Part shown: piece by piece, positions 24,740 through 33,457 of the stretch
Position numbering within the stretch: the stretch's first letter is position 1
How the letters are laid out: the number at the start of each line of letters is the position of its first letter
Assembly (NCBI RefSeq): GCF_017916475.1
Contig: NZ_JAFMTB010000001.1
Coordinates: 1,950,043-2,014,042, forward strand
Reading direction: 5' to 3'
DNA length: 64,000 bases
Origin: Patulibacter sp. SYSU D01012
GTDB taxonomy: Bacteria > Actinomycetota > Thermoleophilia > Solirubrobacterales > Solirubrobacteraceae
The notes under the pieces: generated by a model
What the model saw: the letters and a program-made list of their open reading frames with translations, nothing else
Told to the model about the DNA's origin: nothing
Database searches by the model: none
Program-made: the position numbers and the translations under genes

Positions 24740-25763
24740 TCGCCCGAAGGTCGCGGTCCTCGGCGCGTCCGGCTTCGCCGGGGCGCTCGCCGCCCGCCTG
24801 ATCGACCGCCACCCGTTCTTCGCGCTCGGCGCCATCACCGCGCGCGCCGAGGCCGGCACCCGGCTGGACGAGCTGTACCCGCACCACCGCGTGGCGCGGA
24901 CGTTCGTGGAGCCCGACCTGGACGCCATCGGCCGCGACCACGACGTCGCGATCGTCGGCTACCCGCACGGCGCGTCCAGCGAGGCGGTCGCGGCGCTCCA
25001 CGCCCAGGGCCTGCTCGTGCTCGACCTGTCGGCGGACTTCCGGCTGACCGACCCGGCCCTGTACCGCGAGTGGTACGGCGACGTGCACGTGGCGCCCGAC
25101 CTGTTCGGCACCGCGGTCTACGGCCTGCCCGAGATCCACCGCGACGCGCTCGCCGGCGTCCGCGACGCCGGGCGGATCGTCGCCGGTCCCGGGTGCTTCC
25201 CGACCGCTGCGATCCTGTCCCTGGCGCCGCTCGCGCGCGCCGGGCTGCTGCAGGACGTGATCATCGACGCCAAGACCGGCGTCTCGGGCGCGGGGCGCAA
25301 GCTGCAGCGCACGACGCACTACGTCGACGTGTCCGAGAACGTGCACGCCTACGGCGTCGCCGGGCACCGCCACCAGCCCGAGATCCGCCAGGAGCTCGGC
25401 GCGCTCGGGATGGACCCCGCGGTCCAGCCGGTGTTCGTGCCGCACCTCGTGCCGGCCGACCAGGGCGAGCTCGTCTCGTGCTACGTCCGCGCGACCCGCG
25501 AGGTCACCGCCGACGAGGTCGCCGACCTGTTCCGCGAGGCGTACGCCGACGAGCGCTTCGTCGAGCTGACGACCGCCGAGCCGGGCATGCGCGACGTGCA
25601 GGCCAGCAACGTCGCGCGGCTGCGCACCCACGTCGACCCGCGCTCGGGCCACGTGCTGGTCTTCGGCGCGATCGACAACCTGTGGAAGGGCACCTCGAGC
25701 CAGGCGGTCCAGAGCCTGAACGTCGCCTACGGGCGGCCCGAGGACGAGGGCCTGCCGGTCTGA
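24732..25763 (+). CDS. argC: N-acetyl-gamma-glutamyl-phosphate reductase
   Basis: 343 residues. The Rossmann motif GASGFAGALAARL binds NADP, GYPHGASSE and ADFRLTD follow, and the catalytic cysteine is Cys155 in GPGCFPTAAIL; the HRHQPEI motif supplies the active-site histidine. It makes N-acetylglutamate semialdehyde, the third step of arginine biosynthesis. The GTG start lies within pheT (8-bp overlap). Confidence 0.96.
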   Translation: MADRPKVAVLGASGFAGALAARLIDRHPFFALGAITARAEAGTRLDELYPHHRVARTFVEPDLDAIGRDHDVAIVGYPHGASSEAVAALHAQGLLVLDLSADFRLTDPALYREWYGDVHVAPDLFGTAVYGLPEIHRDALAGVRDAGRIVAGPGCFPTAAILSLAPLARAGLLQDVIIDAKTGVSGAGRKLQRTTHYVDVSENVHAYGVAGHRHQPEIRQELGALGMDPAVQPVFVPHLVPADQGELVSCYVRATREVTADEVADLFREAYADERFVELTTAEPGMRDVQASNVARLRTHVDPRSGHVLVFGAIDNLWKGTSSQAVQSLNVAYGRPEDEGLPV

Positions 25764-25803
25764 GCGGCCGCGTCGGCGGACCGGGCCGGGGCGCGGCGCC
25801 GCG

Positions 25804-25847
25804 GGCGCCCGCCCCGCCGGCCGTCGGCGCCCGCCCCGCCGGCCGTC
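25804..25847. repeat. Two tandem copies of a 22-bp repeat between argC and argJ
   Basis: Perfect direct repeats at 25804-25825 and 25826-25847 (starting GGCGCCCGCCCCGCCGGCC), with a decayed third copy just after. The units are GC-rich and not coding. Confidence 0.8.
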
Positions 25848-25892
25848 GGGGCCCGCCGCCCGGCGCGGCGGTCCCGACGCGGCGCCCCGCTC

Positions 25893-25898
25893 TAGACT
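25893..25898 (+). promoter_or_regulatory. Putative -10 of argJBD (leaderless type)
   Basis: TAGACT ends 7 nt before the argJ ATG, suggesting argJBD has its own promoter despite following argC. Confidence 0.45.
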
Positions 25899-25905
25899 GG
25901 CGGGA

Positions 25906-27216
25906 ATGCCTGACCCCGTATCCGGAGCGCCGAAGACCGACGAGAGCCCGTCCTTCTTCCGCTCCCGATGGGTCGAGGTGCCCGACAGCGTCGTCGCCGT
26001 CGACCCCCGCGGGCTGCCGAAGGGCTTCCGCGCCGCCGGCGTGGCCGCCGGCATCAAGCCGTCGGGCGGCACCGACGTGGCGCTGCTCGTCTGCGACGAG
26101 CCCGGCGCCGTCAGCGCCGCGCGCTTCACCCGCTCGGGCACCGCGGCCCCGCCCGTCCTCGTCACCCGCCAGGAGTCGCGGCTGGACGCGCTGCGCGCCG
26201 TGGTCGTGACGAGCGGCAACGCGAACGCCGGCACGGGCCGCGACGGCTTCGAGACCGCGCGCCAGGTGCGCGCCGCCGCCGCGCGCGCGACCGGCGTGGA
26301 CGAGGACCAGGTCGCGGTGTGCGCGACCGGCGTCATCGGCGTGCCGCTGCCGATGGACGTCGTGCCGAACGGGATCGCGGCGGCGGGGGAGGAGCTGCGC
26401 GCCGACGGCGACGACGACTTCCGCCGCGGCATCGAGACGACCGACCTCTTCCCGAAGACCGCCAGCCTGACCGTGCGCCTGGACGGCGGCGACGTGACGC
26501 TGCACGCCGTCTGCAAGGGCGCGGGCATGATCCAGCCGAGCTTCGCCACGATGCTCTGCTTCGTGACCACCGACGCGCGCCTGCAGGCCGAGACCGCCGA
26601 CCTGCTGCTCGGCGTGTGCGTCAAGCGCTCCTTCGACCGGATCTCGGTCGACGGGCAGCTCTCGACGTCGGACACGGCGGTGCTGATCGCGTCCGGCGCC
26701 AGCGGGGTGGAGGTCGCCCCCGGCAGCCCGGACGAGCAGCGCCTGGGCCTGGCGCTCGACGCGCTGCTGCGGCAGCTGGCCGTGCTCATCGCGAAGGACG
26801 GCGAGGGGGCGCGCCGCGTCGGCCGCGTCGTGGTGCGCGGCCCCGACGGGCCGGCGTGCGAGCGCGTCGCCCGCCAGGTCGCCAACTCGCCGCTCGTCAA
26901 GACGGCGCTCTACGGCGGCGACCCGAACTGGGGCCGCATCGTCCAGGCCGTCGGCGCCGTCATCCCCGGTCCCGCGTTCACGCCGGTCGGCGTGCGCATC
27001 GAGGGGATCGAGGTGTGCCGGGACGGCCAGGAGGCGATCTTCGACCGCGACGCCCTCGCCGTCCTCGTGTCGGGCCCCGAGGTGGAGTACGAGATCACCG
27101 TCGGCCGCGCCGAGCAGGACGCCGCGGCGCCGCAGGCGTTCGCCAACGAGACCGAGGTGTTCTTCAGCGACCTCGGCCACGAGTACGTGACCCTCAACGC
27201 GGAGTACACGACGTGA
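25906..27216 (+). CDS. argJ: Bifunctional ornithine acetyltransferase / N-acetylglutamate synthase
   Basis: 436 residues with both halves: the alpha part (TSGNANAGTG, CATGVIGVPLPM) and the beta part, generated by self-cleavage at Ala214-Thr215 in the KGAGMIQPSFATML motif, where Thr215 becomes the nucleophile. The enzyme recycles the acetyl group from N-acetylornithine to glutamate and may also start the pathway from acetyl-CoA. About 25 extra N-terminal residues precede the family core. Overlaps argB (GTGA). Confidence 0.96.
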   Translation: MPDPVSGAPKTDESPSFFRSRWVEVPDSVVAVDPRGLPKGFRAAGVAAGIKPSGGTDVALLVCDEPGAVSAARFTRSGTAAPPVLVTRQESRLDALRAVVVTSGNANAGTGRDGFETARQVRAAAARATGVDEDQVAVCATGVIGVPLPMDVVPNGIAAAGEELRADGDDDFRRGIETTDLFPKTASLTVRLDGGDVTLHAVCKGAGMIQPSFATMLCFVTTDARLQAETADLLLGVCVKRSFDRISVDGQLSTSDTAVLIASGASGVEVAPGSPDEQRLGLALDALLRQLAVLIAKDGEGARRVGRVVVRGPDGPACERVARQVANSPLVKTALYGGDPNWGRIVQAVGAVIPGPAFTPVGVRIEGIEVCRDGQEAIFDRDALAVLVSGPEVEYEITVGRAEQDAAAPQAFANETEVFFSDLGHEYVTLNAEYTT

Positions 27217-28091
27217 AGTCCGTCGAGAGCCGGGGCAACGGCGTGCGCGACGTCGGCACGCTCCTCGAGGCGCTCCCCTACATCCGGCAGTTCCGCGAGC
27301 GCACCGTCGTCATCAAGTACGGCGGCGCCGCGATGACCGACCCCGCGCTGCGCGAGGACTTCGCCCGCGACATCGCGTTGCTCAAGTACGTCGGCGTCAA
27401 CGTCGTCGTCGTGCACGGCGGCGGCCCCGCGATCACCGAGCTGTCGGCCCGCCTGGGCCTGCCGGTCGAGTTCCGCGGCGGCCTGCGCGTCTCCGACGCC
27501 GACACCGTCGAGGTCGCCAAGATGGTGCTCGTCGGCAAGGTGAACAAGGACATCGTCGTCCGCATCAGCCGCCACGGCCAGGCGGCCGTCGGCCTGTCCG
27601 GCGACGACGGCAACCTCTTCCGCGTCGAGACGACCACCGGCCCGCAGGGCGAGGACGTCGGCTACGTCGGCCGCGTGACGAAGGTCGACACGACGGTCAT
27701 CGACCACGTCGCCGAGGAGTTCGTCCCCGTCGTCGCGTCCGTCGCGTCCGACGAGCAAGGCCGCTCGCACAACGTCAACGCCGACGAGGCCGCCGCGGCG
27801 CTCGCCCGCGCGCTCGGGGCCACCCGGCTGATCTTCCTGACGGACGTGGCGGGCTGGCTCCGCGACGCGTCCGACCCGGACAGCCTGATCGTGCAGGCCG
27901 CCACCGACGAGGTCGAGGAGGCGCTCGAGGGCATCTCCGGCGGCATGCGCCCCAAGCTGCAGGCCTGCGTCGACGCGGTGCACTCCGGCGTCGGCGCCGC
28001 CAGCATCGTCGACGGCCGCAAGCCCCACTCCGTGCTGCTCGAGCTGTTCACGGACGACGGCTGCGGCACCCAGATCCGACCCGCCCGGTGA
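27213..28091 (+). CDS. argB: Acetylglutamate kinase
   Basis: 292 residues from the GTG overlapping the argJ stop. IKYGGAAM and VVVHGGGPAITE are the nucleotide and substrate glycine loops; KVNKDIV, NVNADEAAAALA and GGMRPKLQA complete the amino acid kinase fold. It phosphorylates N-acetylglutamate, the usual arginine-feedback step; an N-terminal helix of about 25 residues (VESRGNGVRDVGTLLEALPYI) is consistent with the arginine-sensitive hexameric type. Confidence 0.96.
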   Translation: MKSVESRGNGVRDVGTLLEALPYIRQFRERTVVIKYGGAAMTDPALREDFARDIALLKYVGVNVVVVHGGGPAITELSARLGLPVEFRGGLRVSDADTVEVAKMVLVGKVNKDIVVRISRHGQAAVGLSGDDGNLFRVETTTGPQGEDVGYVGRVTKVDTTVIDHVAEEFVPVVASVASDEQGRSHNVNADEAAAALARALGATRLIFLTDVAGWLRDASDPDSLIVQAATDEVEEALEGISGGMRPKLQACVDAVHSGVGAASIVDGRKPHSVLLELFTDDGCGTQIRPAR

Positions 28092-28095
28092 CCGC

Positions 28096-29289
28096 ATGCC
28101 CGACCCCCTGAGCCTGGAGGCCCTCGAGCAGATCGAGGCCCAGCACCTGCTGCGCAACTACGCCCGCCTGCCCGTGGCCGTCGCCTCGGGCGCCGACGTC
28201 TGGCTGCACACCGTCGACGGCCGCCGCATCCTCGACCTGCTCTGCGGTCTGGGCGTCACGTCGCTCGGCCACGGGCACCCGAACGTCACGATGGCGATCA
28301 CCGAGCAGGCCGGCACGCTCCTGCACGCCAGCAACCTGGTGCACCTGGAGGGCCCGGTGCGCCTCGCGCAGCGCCTGGCGGAGAGCTCGCTCGGCGGCGG
28401 CGTGCTGTTCCAGAACTCCGGCGCCGAGGCGAACGAGGCCGCGATCAAGCTCGCCCGTCGGCACAAGCGCGGCGGCGAGATCGTCTCGCTCTTCCGCGGC
28501 TTCCACGGCCGCACGATGGGCGCGCTGTCGGCGACGCCGCAGGAGAGCAAGCAGGAGCCGTTCGCGCCGCTCGTCCCCGGCTTCCGCGCCGTGCCGCCGA
28601 CCCCCGAGGCCGTGCACGCCGCGGTCGGCGACGGCACGGCCGCCGTGCTGCTCGAGACGATCCAGGGGGAGAGCGGCGTGCTGCCGATCGACCCGGACAC
28701 GCTGCGCGCCGCCCGCGAGGCCTGCGACGCCCACGGCGCCCTGCTGATCGTCGACGAGGTGCAGTCCGGGATGGGCCGCACGGGCGACATGTGGAGCTAC
28801 GAGGCGACCGGCGTCGTGCCCGACGTCATCACCGTGGCGAAGGCGCTCGCGAACGGCCTGCCGGTCGGCGCGCTCGTCACCGGCCCGCACCTGCTCGACG
28901 TCCTGCAGCCGGGCGATCACGGGTCGACGTTCGCCGGCAACCCGCTCGTCGCCGCGGCGGCCCACGCGGTGCTCGACGTCATGCAGGCGCCCGGGTTCCT
29001 GGAGCGCGTCCGCGTGGCCGGCGACCGCTTCCGCGCGGCGCTCGAGGCCGTGCCGGGGATCGCGTCGGTCCGCGGCCGCGGGCTGATGCTCGCCGCCGAG
29101 CTGGACGCGGACGCCGTCGGCCGGCACGGCTCGGCCGGCGACCTCGCCCTGCGCCTGGTCACCGAGCACGACGTGTGGGTCAACGCGCCCGCGCCGACCA
29201 CGCTCCGCCTGCTGCCGCCGCTGACGATCGGCGACGCCGAGATCGACGAGGGCGTGGCGCGGATCGCGGCGGGGATCGCCGCCCGGTAG
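28096..29289 (+). CDS. argD: Acetylornithine aminotransferase
   Basis: 397 residues of the class III PLP aminotransferases. VDGRRILDLLCGLGVTSLGHGHP, FQNSGAEANEAAIKLAR, FHGRTMGALSAT, the aspartate motif LIVDEVQSGMGRTG and the Schiff-base lysine in VITVAKALANGLPVG are present. It converts N-acetylglutamate semialdehyde to N-acetylornithine. The start is 4 nt after argB. argF, argR and argH, often next in actinobacteria, are absent here, and argG lies about 6.6 kb further on. Confidence 0.95.
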   Translation: MPDPLSLEALEQIEAQHLLRNYARLPVAVASGADVWLHTVDGRRILDLLCGLGVTSLGHGHPNVTMAITEQAGTLLHASNLVHLEGPVRLAQRLAESSLGGGVLFQNSGAEANEAAIKLARRHKRGGEIVSLFRGFHGRTMGALSATPQESKQEPFAPLVPGFRAVPPTPEAVHAAVGDGTAAVLLETIQGESGVLPIDPDTLRAAREACDAHGALLIVDEVQSGMGRTGDMWSYEATGVVPDVITVAKALANGLPVGALVTGPHLLDVLQPGDHGSTFAGNPLVAAAAHAVLDVMQAPGFLERVRVAGDRFRAALEAVPGIASVRGRGLMLAAELDADAVGRHGSAGDLALRLVTEHDVWVNAPAPTTLRLLPPLTIGDAEIDEGVARIAAGIAAR

Positions 29290-29466
29290 GGACCGCCGGC
29301 CGCGCCCGGCGACGGGCGGCGGCCGCGGCGGGGTCCGCGGGCGGGCCGGCCGGGGCCGGCCCGGGCAGGGCCCGGACTCGGGCGTCGCCACGTCGGAACG
29401 GGCCGCGCGGCCCGGGCGCGCCCGCCGCGCCACGAGCGACGGCAGCCCTCGCGCGCGGCACCCAAG

Positions 29467-29499
29467 GTGCACTCTGATGCGCGCTCAGTGCACTATGCT
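29467..29499. promoter_or_regulatory. Operator-like inverted repeat and -10 in front of the XRE-cupin gene
   Basis: GTGCACT (29467-29473) and AGTGCAC (29487-29493) form a dyad separated by 13 nt. The second half abuts a TATGCT hexamer (29494-29499) that ends 6 nt before the ATG at 29506, so a bound regulator would block a leaderless promoter. Autoregulation by the adjacent HTH protein is the simplest reading. Confidence 0.5.
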
Positions 29500-29505
29500 G
29501 CCCAC

Positions 29506-30132
29506 ATGGACGACGAGACGGCGGTCCTCGCGACGGCGATCGGGCGACGGGTGCGCGACGAGCGCCTGGCCCGCGACTGGACGCTGGACGGCCTCGCGCG
29601 CGCCGCGGGCCTGAGCCGCCGCGTCGTCGTGAACGTCGAGCAGGGCGCGAGCAACCCCAGCATCGGCACCCTCCTGAAGCTGGCCGACGCGCTCGGGGTC
29701 GGGCTGCCGACGCTCGTCGAGTCCCCGGGCGGCCCGCCGTCGCGCGTCACGCGCCGCGGCGAGGGAGCGGTCCTCTGGCGCTCGGACGCCGGCGGGCGCG
29801 GCGTGCTCGTCGCGGGCACCCAGCCGCCGGACGTCCTCGAGCTCTGGGACTGGACGCTGTGCCCGGGCGACCGGCACGAGAGCAGCGCGCACGCCGCGGG
29901 CACGCTCGAGGTCCTGCAGGTGCACGAGGGCGCCCTGCGGATCGAGCTGGGCGATGAGGTCACGCTCCTCGAGCCGGGGGACGCGATGGCGTTCGCGGTC
30001 GACGTGCCGCACGCGTACGCGCAGGCGGGGAGCGGGCCGGTGCGGTTCTCGCTCGCCGTCTTCGACCCGGGCGTGGGGCCGAACGGCAGGCGGGCCCGGC
30101 GCCCGCTGGAGCCGGGGGGAGGCACGCCATGA
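29506..30132 (+). CDS. XRE-family regulator with C-terminal cupin domain
   Basis: 208 residues: helix-turn-helix at about 15-66 (RRVRDERLARDWTLDGLARAAGLSRRVVVNVEQGASNPSIGTLLKLADAL) and a cupin barrel at about 110-190 (LCPGDRHESSAHAAGTLEVLQVHEGAL...VDVPHAYAQAG). Such proteins sense a small ligand and control metabolism or export genes. It overlaps the EamA transporter by 4 bp, so the exporter is its probable target together with its own gene. The ATG at 29506 is preferred over an in-frame GTG at 29467, which lies within the operator. Confidence 0.9.
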   Translation: MDDETAVLATAIGRRVRDERLARDWTLDGLARAAGLSRRVVVNVEQGASNPSIGTLLKLADALGVGLPTLVESPGGPPSRVTRRGEGAVLWRSDAGGRGVLVAGTQPPDVLELWDWTLCPGDRHESSAHAAGTLEVLQVHEGALRIELGDEVTLLEPGDAMAFAVDVPHAYAQAGSGPVRFSLAVFDPGVGPNGRRARRPLEPGGGTP

Positions 30133-31031
30133 TCGCGGCTCCGGTCGGCCGCCCGGGGACGGCCGTGCCGCCGTGGGCGCTGGCGGCGACCGCGATGCTC
30201 GCCGTGCAGCTGAGCTCCGCGCTGTCCGTCGGCGTCATCGAGGACGTGGGGGCGGCCGGCACCGCGTGGCTGCGCCTGACGTTCGGCGCGCTCGTGCTCG
30301 TCGTGCTCGTTCGTCCGCCGCTGCGGGCGGTGCGCCGGGCCGACGTGCCGGCGGTCCTCGCGCTCGGGGTGACGACGGGCCTGGTGACCGTCCTGTTCCT
30401 GGGCGCGATCGCGCGCATCCCGCTCGGGACCGCCGTCGCGATCGAGTTCCTGGGGCCGCTCACGCTGGCCGCGGCCCGCGGCGGCAGCGCCCGGGCGCTC
30501 GTCTGGCCCGTGCTCGCCCTCGCCGGCGTGCTGCTGCTGACGGCGCCGTGGCACGGCGCGGTCGACGCGACGGGCGTCGGCATGGCGGTGCTCGCGGCGG
30601 TCGGCTGGGCCGTCTACATCGCGCTGACGCAGCACCTGGGCGACCGCTTCGTCGGACTGGGCGCGCTCGCCCTGACGGTGCCGGTCGCCGCCGCGACGGC
30701 GGCCGTCGTGGGCGTCCCGCAGGCGGCCGGGCACCTGTCCGTCGCCGCGGTGGCCGTGACGGCCGGCTTGGCCCTCGTGCACCCCGTCCTGTCGTACGCG
30801 CTCGAGCTGCTCGCGCTGCGCCGCATGACGGCCAGCGCGTTCGGCACCCTGATGGCGCTCGAGCCGGGGTTCGGCGTCGTCCTCGGCGTGCTCGTCCTGC
30901 ACCAGGACCCGCGGCCGTCGCAGGTCGTCGGGATCGCGTTGGTGGTGCTCGCCGGCGGCGCGGCCCAGCGCGGCGGGCGGCGCGAGCACGCCCCGCCCCT
31001 CGGGGACGCCGAGGCGGCCCGTCCGGCGTAG
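30129..31031 (+). CDS. EamA family transporter, RhtA-like exporter
   Basis: 300 residues with about ten transmembrane helices arranged as two EamA repeats (second repeat from about residue 135, GMAVLAAVGWAVYIALTQHLG). The motif FLGAIARIPLGTAVAIEFLGPL resembles the threonine/homoserine exporter RhtA and relatives. It probably exports an amino acid or small metabolite, with expression set by the upstream XRE-cupin gene to which it is coupled (ATGA). Substrate not determinable. Confidence 0.88.
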   Translation: MIAAPVGRPGTAVPPWALAATAMLAVQLSSALSVGVIEDVGAAGTAWLRLTFGALVLVVLVRPPLRAVRRADVPAVLALGVTTGLVTVLFLGAIARIPLGTAVAIEFLGPLTLAAARGGSARALVWPVLALAGVLLLTAPWHGAVDATGVGMAVLAAVGWAVYIALTQHLGDRFVGLGALALTVPVAAATAAVVGVPQAAGHLSVAAVAVTAGLALVHPVLSYALELLALRRMTASAFGTLMALEPGFGVVLGVLVLHQDPRPSQVVGIALVVLAGGAAQRGGRREHAPPLGDAEAARPA

Positions 31032-31038
31032 GGGCGGC

Positions 31039-31063
31039 CCGGCCCCGGGCCAGCCGGGGCCGG
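31039..31063. terminator. GC-rich hairpin between convergent genes
   Basis: CCGGCCCCGG pairs with CCGGGGCCGG around a GCCAG loop (31049-31053), 7 bp after the EamA stop and 13 bp before the end of the convergent gene; no T tract. Confidence 0.4.
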
Positions 31064-31075
31064 CCCGGACGGCGG

Positions 31076-31720
31076 TCAGCCCGACGTGACCGGCGGCAGG
31101 TGCCCGATCCGCCGGGTGACCGCCGCCGCCGTCGCGTCGACGATCCCGTCGAGCAGGTCGAGCACCGGCGCCACCACGTCACCGCCGAACGCCGTGCGCG
31201 CCAGGTGCACGGCCTCGCCGCGGCGGCGGATCGCCTCGTCCAGCACGTCCGCGCCGGGGTGGCCGTCCAGGCTCGGCCACGACGGCGAGATCGGGCCCAT
31301 GCCCGCCACCTGCTCCGCCAGCCGGTCGACGCCGGCCGCGCTCGGGGTGTTCCAGTGCCGGAAGCGGTAGTCGAGCGACGTGCCCAGGTGCCGGATCGCC
31401 GCCCGGTGCCAGCCGCCGCCCAGGCGCCGCAGCACGTGCTCCCACGGCTCGCCCGGCTCGCCGACGACCTCGACGATCGTGTCCCGGATCGCGCGCGGCA
31501 GGTCGGAGGGCCGGCGGGCCGCGCCGACGACGGCGACCGCCGCGCCGCGGAACAGCTCCTCCGCGCACGCCTCCCACGCCCCGAGCGCGAAGACGAGCGC
31601 GGCGGCGGGCACGAGCGCGGCGCGGGCGTCGTCGGGATCCTCCAGCTCGAGGAGCGCCCGCGGCGCGGTCATCAGCTCGGCGTAGCGGGCGCGCGCCTGC
31701 TGGACGGGGATCGGCTCCAC
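31076..31720 (-). CDS. Hypothetical helical protein, weakly HEPN-like
   Basis: 214 residues from a GTG at 31720 with TAGCGT (minus strand, 31733-31728) 7 nt before it. Residues about 25-60 (AALVPAAALVFALGAWEACAEELFRGAAVAVV) resemble the first helix pair of RiboL-PSP/MAE-type HEPN domains; the typical R-X4-6-H RNase motif may be RRRGEAVH near residue 173 but its position is not decisive. No toxin or antitoxin partner is adjacent. Function unknown. Confidence 0.6.
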   Translation of the reverse strand: MEPIPVQQARARYAELMTAPRALLELEDPDDARAALVPAAALVFALGAWEACAEELFRGAAVAVVGAARRPSDLPRAIRDTIVEVVGEPGEPWEHVLRRLGGGWHRAAIRHLGTSLDYRFRHWNTPSAAGVDRLAEQVAGMGPISPSWPSLDGHPGADVLDEAIRRRGEAVHLARTAFGGDVVAPVLDLLDGIVDATAAAVTRRIGHLPPVTSG

Positions 31721-31727
31721 CGCGCGG

Positions 31728-31733
31728 ACGCTA
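31728..31733 (-). promoter_or_regulatory. Putative -10 of the gene ending at 31076
   Basis: TAGCGT on the minus strand, 7 nt from the GTG at 31720; this spacing is what selects that start. Confidence 0.4.
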
Positions 31734-31846
31734 CCGCGGGCGGCCGACCGGACGGACGTGGAGGCCGCTTGCGGGGGCCTCGGACCGCTGGTAGGAAGGG
31801 CGCGGTCCCCCGTCCAGAATTCCCGTACCCGTCCCGAGAGGACCCC

Positions 31847-32464
31847 GTGCTCCCACCCGGCACCGTCGCGTTCGTCAGCGAGCGCCGCGAGCGGCACAGC
31901 CGCCTGACCGCCTTCTTCCGCTGGCTCCTCGTGATCCCGCACCTCGTCTACGTCGCCGTCTACGGCTTCGTCGCGTTCTTCGGCGGCATCGTCGCGTGGC
32001 TGGCCCTCGTGGTCACCGGTCGCTACCCGGAGGGTCTCTACCGCTTCATGGCCGGCTACGCGCGCGTCGCGTCCCGCGTCAACGCCTACGCGTACCTGCT
32101 CGACGACCGGTTCCCGCCGTTCGCGGCCGACGACGCGTCCTCGTACCCGTCCGAGCTGCGGATCGGCCCGCCGAAGACCTCGTACTCCCGCCTGCTCGCG
32201 TTCTTCCGCTGGGCGCTGCTGATCCCCGTGTGGCTCATCACCTACGTCCTCAGCGTGCTGGTCGGGATCCTCGCCTTCGTGGGCTGGGTGGTCGTCATCG
32301 TGCTCGGCCGGATGCCGGAGGGCCTGCACAACGCGATCGCGTTCTGCGTCTCGTACCTGGCTCGCGGGGTGGCGTACGGCTGCCTGCTGACGGAGGACTT
32401 CCCCGGCTTCGACGGCTCGGTCGAGGCCGCCGAGGCGCGCGCCGCCGCGCGGCACGACCGCTGA
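31847..32464 (+). CDS. DUF4389 membrane protein with internal duplication
   Basis: 205 residues made of two similar halves. Each has a basic amphipathic lead, a long hydrophobic hairpin (FFRWLLVIPHLVYVAVYGF; FFRWALLIPVWLITYVLSV), a GR(Y/M)PEGL turn and a Tyr-rich helix ending in a DRFPPF or EDFPGF motif. This repeated FFRW...P-E-G-L pattern is the DUF4389 signature. Function unknown; it should lie in the membrane with about four helices. GAGAGGA precedes the GTG start. Confidence 0.85.
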   Translation: MLPPGTVAFVSERRERHSRLTAFFRWLLVIPHLVYVAVYGFVAFFGGIVAWLALVVTGRYPEGLYRFMAGYARVASRVNAYAYLLDDRFPPFAADDASSYPSELRIGPPKTSYSRLLAFFRWALLIPVWLITYVLSVLVGILAFVGWVVVIVLGRMPEGLHNAIAFCVSYLARGVAYGCLLTEDFPGFDGSVEAAEARAAARHDR

Positions 32465-32549
32465 CCGCGCCCGCCGCGGGCGACGGACCGTCGGAGGGAC
32501 CGCCCCCGGCGTCGACGGTCCGTCCGACGCGCGCGCCCCGCCCAGCGTC

Positions 32550-32555
32550 GACAAT
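32550..32555 (+). promoter_or_regulatory. Putative -10 of the carbon-nitrogen hydrolase gene
   Basis: GACAAT ends 6 nt before the GTG at 32562. Confidence 0.3.
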
Positions 32556-32561
32556 GGGAGC

Positions 32562-33386
32562 GTGACGACGGACGCGCGGCAGGCCCCCGACGACGGCGCG
32601 GTGCGGGTGGCCGCCCTGCAGACGGCCGGCACGCCGGGCGACGTGCACGCCAACCTGGCCGAGCTCGACCGCGCGGCGGCGGACGCCGTCGCGCGCGGCG
32701 CCTCGCTGCTCATCACGCCCGAGATGTTCCTGACCGGGTACGAGATCGGCCCCGCCGCCGCCGACCTGGCCCGGCAGGACCTCGACGGGCCCACGGGCGC
32801 GATCGCCGCCCGGCACGGCATCGACCTGGTCGTCGGCCTGCCCGAGGCCGACGGGGACCGGCTCTACAACACCGCGAGCGTCTTCGCCGCGGACGGCGCG
32901 CTGACGGCCCGCTACCGCAAGACGCACCTGTTCGGCGACCTGGACCGGGCGGTCTTCACCGCGGGGGACGAGCTCGTCACGACCTTCGAGCACCGCGGCC
33001 TGAAGGTCGCGCTGCTCGTCTGCTACGACGTCGAGTTCCCGGAGACCGTACGCGCGGCCGCCCTGGCCGGCGCGCACCTCGTCGCCGTCCCGACCGCCCA
33101 GATGGAGCCGTTCTCGTTCGTCGCGGACGTCCTGATCCGGACACGGGCGTGGGAGAACCAGGTCTACGTCGCCTACGTCAACCACGACGGCGACGAGGGC
33201 GGCGAGCTGCGGTACGTCGGCGGCAGCAGCCTCGTGGCGCCGGACGGCGCCGTGCTCGACCGGGCGGCGCACGGCACGGCGCTGCTCGTCGCGGACCTGC
33301 GGCGCGACGTGGTCGAGGCCGGCCAGCGCGCCAACCCCTACCTGCTCGACCGCCGCCCGCCGCACGCCCCGGTCGCCGCGGGCTGA
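32562..33386 (+). CDS. Carbon-nitrogen hydrolase (nitrilase superfamily amidase)
   Basis: 274 residues with the full catalytic triad: Glu54 in PEMFLTGY, Lys120 in YRKTHLFG and nucleophile Cys154 in LVCYDVEFPE. The RTRAWENQVYVAYVN block matches omega-amidase/(R)-amidase-like branches; the enzyme probably hydrolyses a small aliphatic amide in the cytoplasm. It is a single gene, convergent with the esterase downstream. Confidence 0.92.
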   Translation: MTTDARQAPDDGAVRVAALQTAGTPGDVHANLAELDRAAADAVARGASLLITPEMFLTGYEIGPAAADLARQDLDGPTGAIAARHGIDLVVGLPEADGDRLYNTASVFAADGALTARYRKTHLFGDLDRAVFTAGDELVTTFEHRGLKVALLVCYDVEFPETVRAAALAGAHLVAVPTAQMEPFSFVADVLIRTRAWENQVYVAYVNHDGDEGGELRYVGGSSLVAPDGAVLDRAAHGTALLVADLRRDVVEAGQRANPYLLDRRPPHAPVAAG

Positions 33387-33457
33387 GCGGCGGCGCTCCG
33401 CGTCCTGCCCGCGGGGCCGCGGCGCACCCGCCGCCGACGAGCGCGGCCTGGCCGCCG

